NCBI GenBank assembly: GCA_963728075.1
Contig: CAVSIP010000002.1
Span: 62,001-126,000 of the forward strand
Source of the DNA: CAVSIP01 sp963728075
Lineage (GTDB): Bacteria > Actinomycetota > Actinomycetes > JAFAQI01 > DASSKL01
DNA length: 64,000 nucleotides
Direction of reading: 5' to 3'
Below are positions 35,211-44,603 of the stretch, in pieces. The stretch's first letter is position 1; every line of letters begins with the position of its first letter. Position numbers and translations under genes: made by a program. The notes below the pieces were generated by a model. That model was given only the letters and a program-made list of their open reading frames with translations. It was not told the origin of the DNA and searched no databases.

Positions 35211-36550
35211 TCGCACCCTCCCGCACCGACCCGGTGGTCCGCGGCGCGAGCGAGCTCGTCGGCGGACCGCTCGGTGCGCACGCAGCCGAGCCGCGACGGC
35301 GGTTCTGGGTGCCGGTACGCGTCGTGCTCGCGCTCATGGTGGTCGCACTCGGTCTGGCGTACGTGCAGAAGGCGCCGTGCCTGGAGCACCCGTGGTCGAA
35401 CGACTACCAGTACTCGCGGATGTGCTACTCCGACGTGTACGCGCTCTACTTCGCCGAGGGCCTGAACCAGGGCCAGGTGCCGTACGCCGACCATCCGGTC
35501 GAGTACCCCGTCGTCATCGGCGGGCTCATGGAGGTCGCGGCGTGGACGGCGTCGCACGCTCCGGCCCCCGACCGGCCTAGGGCGTTCTTCGACGTCACCG
35601 TGCTGCTGCTCGCCTCCGGAGGCCTGCTCGTCGCGTGGACGACCGTGCGGCTGGCCGGTCGGCGACGGCCGTACGACGCCGCGATGGTGGCCCTCGCCCC
35701 CGTCGTCGCGCTGCACGCGTACACCAACTGGGACCTCGCCGCCGCCGCCCTCACCGGCGCCGGCCTGTGGGCCTGGGCGCGCCGCCGACCCGGGTGGGCA
35801 GGGGTCCTGCTCGGGCTGGGTGTGGCCACCAAGCTCTACCCCCTGCTCGTCATCGGGGCGCTGCTCCTGCTGTGCCTGCGCGCGCGGCGCATGCGGGCGT
35901 GGTGGCTGACGTTCGGTACGGCGGCCGCCGCGTGGCTGGCCGTCGACCTGCCGGTCGCGCTCGCCTGGCCGGGCTCCTTCGGACGCTTCTACGCGCTCAA
36001 CCGGTCGCGCCCGGCCGACTGGGACTCCCTGTGGTACGCCGCCGGGCACCTGCTCGGGCACCAGCCGGGTACCGCGTTCGTCAACGTCGGCAGCGCGCTG
36101 CTGCTGGCAGTGGCCCTGTCCGCGGTGGCCGGTCTGGTGCTGCGGGCCCCCCGGCGTCCCCGGCTCGGGCAGGTGGGCTTCCTCGTCCTGGTGGCCTTCC
36201 TGCTGACCAGCAAGGTCTACTCACCGCAGTACGCGCTGTGGCTGCTCCCGTTCGCAGTGCTGGCGCGCCCGCGCTGGCCGGCCTTCCTCGCGTGGCAGGC
36301 GACCGAGGTGGTGCTGCTGGCGACCCGGTTCGGGTTCTTCATCGGCCACGACCATCCCGGCCAGGGCCTGCCGGCGGGGATCTTCCTCGCGGCGGTGGCG
36401 GCGCGCGACCTCGCCCTGCTGGCCCTCACCGGCCTGGTGGTCCGCGAGGTGCTGCACCCGGAGCACGACGTCGTGCGAGCGGACGACGTCGACGACCCGG
36501 CCGGCGGGCTGCTCGCGGACGTCCCGCGAGCTCAGCCGGTACCGGCGTGA
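35207..36550 (+). CDS. Polytopic GT87-type (GT-C) glycosyltransferase
   Basis: A 447-residue membrane protein with about ten hydrophobic segments. An early loop has the acidic EYP motif (YADHPVEYPVVIGGLMEVAA) typical of polyprenol-phosphate-mannose-dependent GT-C enzymes, and later segments include GLGVATKLYPLLVIGALLLL and FLLTSKVYSPQYALWLLPFA, which are hallmarks of GT87. In Mycobacterium members of this family add mannose or arabinose to cell-wall glycans. It overlaps the penicillin-binding protein gene and the next glycosyltransferase by 4 bases each. The acceptor is unknown. Confidence 0.88.
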   Translation: MIAPSRTDPVVRGASELVGGPLGAHAAEPRRRFWVPVRVVLALMVVALGLAYVQKAPCLEHPWSNDYQYSRMCYSDVYALYFAEGLNQGQVPYADHPVEYPVVIGGLMEVAAWTASHAPAPDRPRAFFDVTVLLLASGGLLVAWTTVRLAGRRRPYDAAMVALAPVVALHAYTNWDLAAAALTGAGLWAWARRRPGWAGVLLGLGVATKLYPLLVIGALLLLCLRARRMRAWWLTFGTAAAAWLAVDLPVALAWPGSFGRFYALNRSRPADWDSLWYAAGHLLGHQPGTAFVNVGSALLLAVALSAVAGLVLRAPRRPRLGQVGFLVLVAFLLTSKVYSPQYALWLLPFAVLARPRWPAFLAWQATEVVLLATRFGFFIGHDHPGQGLPAGIFLAAVAARDLALLALTGLVVREVLHPEHDVVRADDVDDPAGGLLADVPRAQPVPA

Positions 36551-37647
36551 CCGCCGCCCGCCGCGCCCTCGTGCAGTGGGTGGCCACGCGGGTGGCGGTG
36601 GCCGTCCTCGGCTACACCGCCGCCTGGACCGTCGCGGACCGGACCGCGGCGAACCCGCCGGCGTTCCTGGCGCTGTGGCGGCACTGGGACGCCGGGTTGT
36701 TCGTGAAGATCGCCCGATGGGGCTACTTCGGCCGTCCCGAGCACTACGCCGACCGCGGCGTCACGGCGTTCTTCCCCGGGCAGCCGATGCTGCTGCGCGC
36801 CGTCCACGTCGTCACCCAGGACTGGGTGCTCGCGGGGCTGCTCGTGTCGTTCGTCGCGGGGGCTTTCGCGGTGGTCGCCCTCGCGCGGCTCGGTGCTCTC
36901 GACGGTGGCCGGGCCGTGGCGGACCGCACGGTGCTCTACCTGCTGCTCTCGCCGTTCGCCGTGTTCCTGTTCGTCGGCTACTCCGAGGCGCTGTTCCTCG
37001 CCTTCGCGGTGCCGTCGTGGCTGGCCGCCCGCCGTGGTTCGTGGCGCAGCGCCGGCCTGCTGGCAGCGGGTGCGGCGGCGGTCCGGGTCACCGGGCTCTT
37101 CCTCGCGGTCGCCCTGCTGGTCGAGTACGCCGTCCGCCACCGCCGGCCGGAGCGGGACCTGGCCTGGCTGGTCGCCCCGTTCGCCGTGCTGGCCGGCTAC
37201 CTCGGGTGGCTGTGGGCCCGTACCGGGGACTGGCTGGCGTGGCCGCACGCGCAGGACGCCGGTTGGGGCCGGCACCTGACCACACCGTGGCGGGCGCTGG
37301 TGGACACCTGGCACGCCGCCGGGGACCCGCGCCAGGGCGGGGCCTACTCGTGGTCGTTCAAGGCGGAGATCGTCGCGGTCGCGGTCGGCCTGCTGCTCAC
37401 GGTGGCCCTGCTCGTGCTGCACCGGTGGGCCGAGGCGACGTACGTGGGGCTGCAGGTGGTCGCCTTGGCGACGAGCAGCTTCTACCTGTCGGTCGGCCGG
37501 GCGACCCTGCTCTGGTGGCCGCTGTGGCTGCTCCTCGCCCGGGTGTCGGTCCGCCGCCCGTGGGTGCACGTCGCCTACCTGTCGGTGGCCCCGGCGCTCA
37601 TGGCGGCGTACGTGGTCACCTTCGTCTCCGGCCACTGGGTCGGCTGA
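36547..37647 (+). CDS. PIG-V-like polytopic mannosyltransferase
   Basis: A 366-residue membrane protein from GTG 36547, overlapping the previous gene (GTGA). It has the HWDAGLFVKIARWGYFG segment with the acidic residue near the first outer loop, TAFFPGQPML, and a helix with AVFLFVGYSEALFLAFAV, the pattern of eukaryotic PIG-V/GPI mannosyltransferase II and their actinobacterial relatives. It likely uses a lipid-linked mannose donor to modify a protein or glycan outside the membrane (inference from family). Confidence 0.85.
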   Translation: MTAARRALVQWVATRVAVAVLGYTAAWTVADRTAANPPAFLALWRHWDAGLFVKIARWGYFGRPEHYADRGVTAFFPGQPMLLRAVHVVTQDWVLAGLLVSFVAGAFAVVALARLGALDGGRAVADRTVLYLLLSPFAVFLFVGYSEALFLAFAVPSWLAARRGSWRSAGLLAAGAAAVRVTGLFLAVALLVEYAVRHRRPERDLAWLVAPFAVLAGYLGWLWARTGDWLAWPHAQDAGWGRHLTTPWRALVDTWHAAGDPRQGGAYSWSFKAEIVAVAVGLLLTVALLVLHRWAEATYVGLQVVALATSSFYLSVGRATLLWWPLWLLLARVSVRRPWVHVAYLSVAPALMAAYVVTFVSGHWVG

Positions 37648-37670
37648 CCGCCGTGCCCATGCGCTCTGCC

Positions 37671-37676
37671 TACGCT
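37671..37676 (+). promoter_or_regulatory. -10 element for leaderless transcript of the secreted protein gene
   Basis: TACGCT ends 6 bases before GTG 37683, with no ribosome binding site between, again suggesting a leaderless mRNA. Confidence 0.55.
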
Positions 37677-37682
37677 GTGCCG

Positions 37683-38435
37683 GTGATCAGCCGGTACGCC
37701 CGCAGCGCCGTGCTGCTCGCCGTGCTGGCCTGCGGCCTGGGGACCCTGGCCGCCACCGCACCGGCCGCCTCCGCCGCGTCGTACGAGGTGCGCATCGTCG
37801 ACACCTCGGCCGGGCTCACCCTCAGCCCGGTCCGGCTGACCGTGGTCCCGCGGGACGAGGTGCAGTTCGCCAACGCGACGACGTCGCTGGTGCAGGTGGA
37901 CGTCGCCGGCGGGTACTCCGTGGTTCTCGCACCCGGCCAGTCGACCGGCGGCGCGGTGGGCCCCGGCCCGTACGACGCCGCGGGCGCCGGCCCGCACGTC
38001 GTCGTCGCGACGGCGCAGCCGTCCGGGGAGCGGGCCACCGGCCGGATCGACGTCGTCGCGCCCTCCTCCGCGTCCCCGGCCCCGTCCCCCAGCACGTCAC
38101 CCGTTCCCCCCGCGTCCGAGGCCCCACCGAGCGTGGCGCCGCCGCCCGCCCCGGAGTCCTCACCGCCGTCGCCGCAGCCGAGCGCCTCGGCGGCCACCGC
38201 CTCGCCCAGCGCCGAGGCGATCGGCGGGGCACCGGGAGGCGACCTCTCCCCGCCGCCGTCCCCGTCCTCGTCGCCGGCGACCGTGGCGACCGGCCCGCTC
38301 GAGCGGCCCACGTCCCGCTCCGTCGGGCTGCCGGCCGCCGTGGCGGCGGTCCTCATCGCCGGTGTGGTGGCCGCCTTCCTGCGCGTGGTGGTGGCCATCC
38401 CGCTCCCTGTGGACGCCGCCCGCCGGTGGTCGTAG
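37683..38435 (+). CDS. Secreted protein with cupredoxin-like N-terminal domain and C-terminal membrane anchor
   Basis: A 250-residue protein. Residues 5-33 form a signal peptide (AVLLAVLACGLGTLAATAPA, cleaved near SAASYEV). Residues 34-120 have a beta-rich pattern like cupredoxins (SPVRLTVVPRDEVQFANATT), but the usual copper-binding His is not where expected. A Pro/Ser/Ala-rich linker (about 125-215) leads to one membrane helix (AAVAAVLIAGVVAAFLRVVV) and a short basic tail. Neither the binding partner nor the function can be named. Confidence 0.7.
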   Translation: MISRYARSAVLLAVLACGLGTLAATAPAASAASYEVRIVDTSAGLTLSPVRLTVVPRDEVQFANATTSLVQVDVAGGYSVVLAPGQSTGGAVGPGPYDAAGAGPHVVVATAQPSGERATGRIDVVAPSSASPAPSPSTSPVPPASEAPPSVAPPPAPESSPPSPQPSASAATASPSAEAIGGAPGGDLSPPPSPSSSPATVATGPLERPTSRSVGLPAAVAAVLIAGVVAAFLRVVVAIPLPVDAARRWS

Positions 38436-38458
38436 GCCCGGCGTAGCGTCACCTCCGC

Positions 38459-38507
38459 TACGCTGGAGGCCTGCTCCGGACGCGACCCGGCACAACGGGT
38501 GCCGGGT
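38459..38507 (+). promoter_or_regulatory. rpsF operon promoter and leader hairpin
   Basis: A TACGCT -10 box at 38459-38464 is followed about 20 bases later by a perfect 8-base-pair hairpin, ACCCGGCA (38485-38492) and TGCCGGGT (38500-38507), with a 7-base loop. The rpsF start is at 38610, so the mRNA leader is about 138 bases. In several bacterial groups S6 and S18 bind a hairpin in this leader to limit their own synthesis; this hairpin is a candidate. Confidence 0.5.
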
Positions 38508-38609
38508 TCGTGCTGCCGGGGAGACGCAGTGACCTCCTGCCACGGACCGACCGTGGCCGCCTGCCCCGCCCGGGGCCGGAGAACAGTCCAGAGGAGGTGG
38601 GGTTCACTC

Positions 38610-38900
38610 ATGCGTCATTACGAGCTGATGGTCATCCTCGACCCGGATCTCGAGGAGCGGACCGTCGCACCGTCGCTCGACACGTTCCTCAACGTGATCC
38701 GCCAGGACGGCGGGTCGGTGGAGAACGTCGACATCTGGGGCCGTCGCCGGCTCGCGTACGAGATCGCCCACAAGGTCGAGGGCATCTACGCCGTCGTCGA
38801 CCTCAACGCCGAGCCCGCCACGGTGAAGGAGCTCGACCGCCAGCTGAACCTCAACGAGGCCGTCCTGCGCACCAAGCTCGTGCGGCTCGACGCCAAGTAG
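38610..38900 (+). CDS. rpsF: 30S ribosomal protein S6
   Basis: A 96-residue small-subunit protein from ATG 38610, with a good GAGGAGG site upstream. The sequence MRHYELMVILDPDLEERTVA, VENVDIWGRRRLAYEI and GIYAVVDLNAEPATVKEL is a full match to the S6 pattern. First gene of the rpsF-ssb-rpsR-rplI operon. Confidence 0.97.
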   Translation: MRHYELMVILDPDLEERTVAPSLDTFLNVIRQDGGSVENVDIWGRRRLAYEIAHKVEGIYAVVDLNAEPATVKELDRQLNLNEAVLRTKLVRLDAK

Positions 38901-38909
38901 GAGGACGCC

Positions 38910-39401
38910 ATGGCAGGCGAGACCCTGATCACGATCGTCGGCAACCTGACCAACGACCCCGAGCTGCGGTTCACGCCGAGCGGGGCCGCGGTGGCCAGCT
39001 TCACGGTGGCCTCCACCCCGCGGACGTTCAACAAGAACACCAACCAGTGGGAGGACGGCGAGGCGCTGTTCCTGCGCTGCAGCGTGTGGCGGCAGGTCGC
39101 CGAGAACGTCGCCGAGTCGCTGCAGAAGGGTGCCCGCGTCATCGTCAGCGGCCGCCTCAAGCAGCGCTCCTTCGAGACGAAGGAGGGCGACAAGCGCACG
39201 GTGATCGAGCTCGACGTGGACGAGATCGGCCCGTCGCTGCGCTACGCGACCACGAAGGTGAGCAAGACCTCCCGGGGTGGCGGCGGTGGCTCCCGGGGTG
39301 GCGGCGACTTCGGTGGTGGCGGCGGGGGCGGTAGCCGTCCCGCGGCCGACGACCCGTGGAGCACGCCGGCTCCTGCCTCCGACGACGAGCCACCCTTCTA
39401 G
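38910..39401 (+). CDS. ssb: Single-stranded DNA-binding protein
   Basis: A 163-residue OB-fold protein that coats single-stranded DNA. The N-terminal domain (METLITIVGNLTNDPELRFT-like start, FLRCSVWRQVAENVAESLQKG) is followed by a Gly-rich linker (RGGGGGSRGGGDFGGGGGG) and ends in the acidic tip DDEPPF that binds partner proteins. TAGGAGG lies just upstream of ATG 38910. It sits between rpsF and rpsR, the standard arrangement. Confidence 0.97.
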   Translation: MAGETLITIVGNLTNDPELRFTPSGAAVASFTVASTPRTFNKNTNQWEDGEALFLRCSVWRQVAENVAESLQKGARVIVSGRLKQRSFETKEGDKRTVIELDVDEIGPSLRYATTKVSKTSRGGGGGSRGGGDFGGGGGGGSRPAADDPWSTPAPASDDEPPF

Positions 39402-39469
39402 ACCCGACCCGACCCGACCGACCATCCCCGCGCGCAGCGGGGCCCAGGGAAAGAGACTGGAGCACCACG

Positions 39470-39706
39470 ATGGCGAAGCCACCCCCACGCAAGCCCAAGA
39501 AGAAGGTCTGCGTGTTCTGCAAGGAAGACGTCGACTCGGTCGACTACAAGGACACCGCGCTGCTGCGCAAGTACATCTCCGACCGCGGCAAGATCCGCGC
39601 TCGCCGGGTGACGGGCAACTGCGCCCAGCACCAGCGGGACGTGGCCACTGCGGTGAAGAACAGCCGTGAGATGGCGCTGCTGCCGTACACGAGCACGGCG
39701 CGCTGA
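39470..39706 (+). CDS. rpsR: 30S ribosomal protein S18 (cysteine-containing form)
   Basis: A 78-residue S18 with KKVCVFCKEDVDSVDYKDT and KIRARRVTGNCAQHQRDVA. The CxxC near residue 15 and the later Cys and His are typical of the zinc-binding (C+) form found with rpsF-ssb-rplI in Actinobacteria; zinc-free copies elsewhere replace it under zinc shortage. ATG 39470 follows a GGGAAAGAGACTGG region. It is separated from rplI by 12 bases. Confidence 0.97.
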   Translation: MAKPPPRKPKKKVCVFCKEDVDSVDYKDTALLRKYISDRGKIRARRVTGNCAQHQRDVATAVKNSREMALLPYTSTAR

Positions 39707-39718
39707 GGAGGCTGACCG

Positions 39719-40168
39719 ATGGCGAAGATCATCCTCACGCACGAGGTCACCGGCCTCGGCACTCCCGGCGACGTCGTCGAGGTGCGGGACGGTTACGCGC
39801 GCAACTTCCTGCTCCCGCGCGGGCTCGCGATCAAGCACTCCCGCGGCGCGGAGAAGCAGGTCGCCAGCATCCGCCGGGCCCGCGAGGTGCGGGAGGTGCG
39901 CGACCTCGGCCAGGCGCAGGAGCTCGCCACGCAGCTGCGGTCGCTGAACGTGCGGCTGCAGACCCGCGCGGGCGCCGGTGGCCGGCTGTTCGGCTCGGTC
40001 ACCGCCACCGACATCGTCGACGCGGTCAAGGCGGCGGGTGGCCCGTCGCTGGACAAGCGCCGGGTCGAGATCGGCAACCCGATCAAGACCGTCGGCCGCC
40101 ATGTCGTGAGCGTGCGCCTGCACCCCGAGGTCAGCGCCGACGTCGAGGTGGAGGTCGCGGGCGCCTGA
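39719..40168 (+). CDS. rplI: 50S ribosomal protein L9
   Basis: The 149-residue L9 begins MAKIILTHEVTGLGTPGDVV, has the DGYARNFLLPRGLAIKHS segment, a long connecting helix and a C-terminal domain (GRLFGSVTATDIVDAVKAAG). Last gene of the operon, followed directly by a strong terminator hairpin. Confidence 0.97.
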   Translation: MAKIILTHEVTGLGTPGDVVEVRDGYARNFLLPRGLAIKHSRGAEKQVASIRRAREVREVRDLGQAQELATQLRSLNVRLQTRAGAGGRLFGSVTATDIVDAVKAAGGPSLDKRRVEIGNPIKTVGRHVVSVRLHPEVSADVEVEVAGA

Positions 40169-40189
40169 GGCGTCCACAGCCCTGTGGAT

Positions 40190-40221
40190 AAGGGGCTCGG
40201 TCCAGGCGGACCGGGCCCCTT
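40190..40221 (+). terminator. Intrinsic terminator after rplI
   Basis: A 14-base-pair stem, AAGGGGCTCGGTCC (40190-40203) with GGACCGGGCCCCTT (40208-40221), one G-T pair and a 4-base loop, followed by a short T-rich run. It ends the rpsF operon. Confidence 0.8.
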
Positions 40222-40544
40222 TCCTGGTTGCGGGGGTGTGTCCCGGGCTCGACACGTCCACCCCGGCGACTTTCTGCGCTCCACATGCCGTGGACGACGT
40301 TCGCGCAGGTCAGCGCCATATTGCACGGTGGGGCGGCGGGGCTGTCCACAGCCGACGCACAGGCTGTGCACAGCCCTCGGCGGCGTGGCGCACACCGCGT
40401 CCACAACGTTGTCCACAGCCGGTCGACAAACGTCGGCACGGCAGGCCCCCAGCCACCGTTCCGCGGTGACAGTCTCGGGGAGGCCGGGATGTCGGACCCG
40501 GCCGGTAGACATCAGGCAGCGAGCGCGAAGGAGGCTGGGGCGCG
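40222..40544. promoter_or_regulatory. DnaA-box-bearing region upstream of dnaB
   Basis: This gene-free stretch holds CTGTCCACA at 40342-40350, TGTGCACAG at 40365-40373, GCGTCCACA at 40397-40405 and a perfect TTGTCCACA at 40409-40417. A further perfect box (TGTGGATAA, 40183-40191) overlaps the preceding terminator. The cluster lies more than 36 kb from the origin. Nothing resembling a gene is seen here. Confidence 0.65.
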
Positions 40545-41918
40545 TTGACGGTGGCCGACCTGGTGCCGGTGGGCGGCGGTGGCGGTGAGTTCGAGCGGGT
40601 TCCGCCGCAGGACGTCGAGGCGGAGCAGTGCGTCCTCGGCGGCATGCTGCTGAGCAAGGACGCCATCGCCGACGTCGTCGAGGTGCTGCGCCCCGCCGAC
40701 TTCTACCGGCCGGCCCACCAGACGGTCTTCGACACGGTCATCGACCTGTACGGCCGCGGTGAGCCGGCGGACCCGGTGACCGTCGCCGCCGAGCTGACCC
40801 GCCGCGGGGAGCTCGCCCGCATCGGTGGTGCGGCCTACCTGCACACGCTCGTCGCGTCGGTGCCGACGGCCGCCAACGCCGGCTACTACGCCCGCATCGT
40901 GGCCGAGCGTGCCGTCCTGCGGCGGCTGGTCGAGGCGGGCACCCGGATCGTGCAGCTCGGCTACGGTGCAGCCGGCGAGCAGGGCGGTGACGTCGACGAC
41001 ATCGTCGACCGGGCGCAGGCCGCGGTGTACGAGGTCACCGAGCGCCGTACCGGCGAGGACTACCAGCGCCTCGAGGACGTGCTGCAGGCAACCCTCGACG
41101 AGATCGAGGCGATCAGCAGCCGCGACGGCGGCATGGTCGGCGTCCCGACCGGCTTCCAGGACCTCGACGCGCTGACCAACGGACTGCACGGTGGGCAGAT
41201 GGTGATCGTCGCCGCGCGACCGGCGATCGGCAAGTCCACGCTGGGGCTCGACCTCGCCCGTGCCGCGGCCATCAAGAACTCGCTGACCGCGGCGATCTTC
41301 TCCCTCGAGATGAGCCGCAACGAGATCACCATGCGGCTGCTGTCGGCCGAAGCCCGGGTCCCGCTGCACCACATGCGCTCCGGGACGATGAGCGACGAGG
41401 ACTGGGCGCGGCTGGCCCGCCGGATGGGCGAGGTCGCCGAGGCGCCGCTCTACATCGACGACTCGCCGAACCTGACCATGATGGAGATCCGGGCCAAGGC
41501 ACGCCGGCTCAAGCAGCGCCACGACCTACGCCTGGTGATCGTCGACTACATGCAGCTCATGCAGTCACCGCGCCGGGTCGACAGCCGCCAGCAAGAGGTC
41601 GCGGAGATGTCCCGGTCGCTGAAGCTGCTCGCCAAGGAGCTCGACGTCCCAGTCGTCGCGATCAGCCAGCTGAACCGCAACCCGGAGCAGCGCGCCGACA
41701 AGCGCCCGCAGCTGTCCGACCTGCGCGAGTCCGGCGCGATCGAGATGGACGCCGACGTGGTCATCCTGCTGCACCGCGAGGACGCCTACGAGAAGGAGTC
41801 ACCGCGCGCCGGTGAGGCGGACCTCATCGTCGCCAAGCACCGCAACGGCCCCACCGCCACGGTGACGGTGGCCTTCCAGGGGCACTACAGCCGCTTCGTG
41901 GACATGTCGCCGGCGTAG
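40545..41918 (+). CDS. dnaB: Replicative DNA helicase DnaB
   Basis: A 457-residue hexameric helicase. The N-terminal domain (FERVPPQDVEAEQCVLGGML) is followed by the RecA-like core with Walker A ARPAIGKSTLGLDLARA, FSLEMSRNEITMRLLSAEA, Walker B LRLVIVDYMQLM, and AISQLNRNPEQRADKRPQLS with DLRESGAIEMDADVVILLHR. No intein is inserted, unlike in M. tuberculosis. I use TTG 40545, 10 bases after AAGGAGG; a GTG at 40551 is an alternative. Confidence 0.96.
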   Translation: MTVADLVPVGGGGGEFERVPPQDVEAEQCVLGGMLLSKDAIADVVEVLRPADFYRPAHQTVFDTVIDLYGRGEPADPVTVAAELTRRGELARIGGAAYLHTLVASVPTAANAGYYARIVAERAVLRRLVEAGTRIVQLGYGAAGEQGGDVDDIVDRAQAAVYEVTERRTGEDYQRLEDVLQATLDEIEAISSRDGGMVGVPTGFQDLDALTNGLHGGQMVIVAARPAIGKSTLGLDLARAAAIKNSLTAAIFSLEMSRNEITMRLLSAEARVPLHHMRSGTMSDEDWARLARRMGEVAEAPLYIDDSPNLTMMEIRAKARRLKQRHDLRLVIVDYMQLMQSPRRVDSRQQEVAEMSRSLKLLAKELDVPVVAISQLNRNPEQRADKRPQLSDLRESGAIEMDADVVILLHREDAYEKESPRAGEADLIVAKHRNGPTATVTVAFQGHYSRFVDMSPA

Positions 41919-41953
41919 TAGCTGTAGCAGCAAGTCTCAGGCGACAGACGGCG

Positions 41954-42172
41954 TCACTGCGGCTGCACACGACGAACCACCAGGTCGGCCAGCAGCGACG
42001 ACGTCGCTGCGGAGATCTGGTCGACGGCGCGGTCGAACGCCTCGCGGTTGGCGGTCGAGGGCGCACGCATGCCGCCGACCTTGCGCACGTACTGCAGGGC
42101 GGCGGCACGCACGTCCTCATCCGTCACGGTCGCGGCGTACGGCTCACGCAGGGTCTTGATGCTGCGGCACAT
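41954..42172 (-). CDS. DUF2277 family protein
   Basis: A 72-residue protein, MCRSIKTLREPYAATVTDED, AALQYVRKVGGMRAPSTANR and AFDRAVDQISAATSSLLADL, matching the compact DUF2277 family found widely in Actinobacteria and related soil bacteria. The start is ATG 42172. The family has no known function; the first cysteine is conserved. It stands alone between dnaB and an HNH endonuclease gene. Confidence 0.88.
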   Translation of the reverse strand: MCRSIKTLREPYAATVTDEDVRAAALQYVRKVGGMRAPSTANREAFDRAVDQISAATSSLLADLVVRRVQPQ

Positions 42173-42220
42173 TCCTGAACGGTAGGCCTGCTGACCGTCC
42201 GCGTCACACCTCGCCGCCCT

Positions 42221-43414
42221 TCATGCGGCTCTGGGTCTGGGTGGGGCGCGCAGTTCAAGGCCGTCGGGTGAGGTGAACACCAGCTCGCCGGTGGCCAGCT
42301 GTTCCATGCCCCAGTTCTTGTGGTGGATGAGCCAGTGGTGGAAGGCGCACAGGTGCGCGCTGTTGTGCAGGCTGGTCGGGCCGCCGCGGGACCAGTGGTC
42401 GATGTGGTGCAGCTCGCAGCGGTGCAGGCCGGCCTGGCAGCCGGGGAAGGTGCACCCGCGGTCGCGCAGCCGGGCGGCGCGGCGTTGGGCGCGGGTCCAG
42501 GTCTTGGACGTCCGGCCGATGTCGAGGATCTCGCTGTCGCCGCCGAGGACGACCGGGATGAGCTCGGCCTCGCACGCGAGCCGGCGCACGGCGGCGGCGG
42601 ACAGCGGGATAGCCCCCTCGAGCAGCCCCCAGCCCTCGACTTGGCCGGCGAGGGTGGCGTGGTCGATGGTGACCATGACCTGGGTGGGCAGCCCGCCGGT
42701 GTCGGGGAGGTGGTGGCAGCGCAGCCGGTGGTCGGCGAGCTCGACGAGTGCGTCGGCGCTGCGCTGGGCGGGGGTGCGTTCGTCTTCCGGGCCGGTCTTC
42801 TGCGCCAGGGCGCGGACCGCGGTGAGCAGGGTCTGCCCGGCGAGCGGGTCGAGGAGCGCGTCGAGGTGGACCATGCCGTCGAAGGTCGTCACGATCGAGG
42901 CGCGGCGCGCGTCGTGCTGCCGCTGCGCTCGGGCCAGCGCCTCGTCCTCGGCGCCGGTGCGGATCAGCAGCTCGTGGGTGAGGCGGCCGAGCTGCCCGGG
43001 GTCCAGCGTGCGGGCCGCCTCGACCAGGATCGCCTCCGCGTCGGTCTCGATCGTGGCGGGCAGCTTGTCCAACGTGTCGAGGATCGCCCGGGTGTGCCGG
43101 GCGGAGACCTCCCCCGCCTCCACCGCGGAGGCGAGCACCGGGTGCCGCCCGTAGCGTCGCGCGGCCCACAGCAGCTGCCCGGCCTCACCGGGGGCGCGGC
43201 GCTGCTCCTCGATCAGCCAGCCCCGGGTCGACCGGCCGCACTCGGTCACCGTTACGTCCCGGCGGTCCAGGGCGACCAGCCGCTCGGCCAGCAACCCGTC
43301 CAACCGGTCCTTCGCCGCGATCAGGCCCTCGACCTGCTCCAGCAGGACCGGGTCGGGCAGGTCGGCCGCGGGCACCGACGCCAGTGCGTCCAACGCCTCC
43401 CGCAGCCGCTCCAA
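42221..43414 (-). CDS. DUF222 and HNH endonuclease domain protein
   Basis: The 397-residue protein combines an N-terminal DUF222 helical domain (SVEAGEVSARHTRAILDTLD-like segments) with a C-terminal HNH nuclease domain: RDRGCTFPGCQAGLHRCELH, then the HIDHWSRGGPTSLHNSAHLC core and CAFHHWLIHH. TTG 43414 follows GGGAGG at a proper distance. Such proteins occur in many copies in actinobacterial genomes and often behave as mobile or nuclease cassettes; no terminal repeats are visible here. Confidence 0.85.
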   Translation of the reverse strand: MERLREALDALASVPAADLPDPVLLEQVEGLIAAKDRLDGLLAERLVALDRRDVTVTECGRSTRGWLIEEQRRAPGEAGQLLWAARRYGRHPVLASAVEAGEVSARHTRAILDTLDKLPATIETDAEAILVEAARTLDPGQLGRLTHELLIRTGAEDEALARAQRQHDARRASIVTTFDGMVHLDALLDPLAGQTLLTAVRALAQKTGPEDERTPAQRSADALVELADHRLRCHHLPDTGGLPTQVMVTIDHATLAGQVEGWGLLEGAIPLSAAAVRRLACEAELIPVVLGGDSEILDIGRTSKTWTRAQRRAARLRDRGCTFPGCQAGLHRCELHHIDHWSRGGPTSLHNSAHLCAFHHWLIHHKNWGMEQLATGELVFTSPDGLELRAPPRPRAA

Positions 43415-43510
43415 CTGCCCTCCCGCCCGAACAGGTGTTCGAGGAGAAGTTACCCGCCGCCTACGACAAAAGCGACAAGACCGGGACCGATGGGGACAAC
43501 GCGGCTTGGC

Positions 43511-44539
<1,029 letters not shown>

Positions 44540-44603
44540 GCATCCTCCTCCGAGCCGGTCCGGGCATCATGCACCCCGGCCGGGAACAGGTCGACGGGGC
44601 GTG

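Noticed and set aside
40545..41918. Intein in DnaB
   Set aside because: The protein is of normal length and continuous through Walker A and the later motifs.
42221..43414. HNH/DUF222 gene as part of a mobile element or homing intron
   Set aside because: No terminal repeats, integrase, intron or target-site duplication is seen around it; these genes are often dispersed alone in Actinobacteria.
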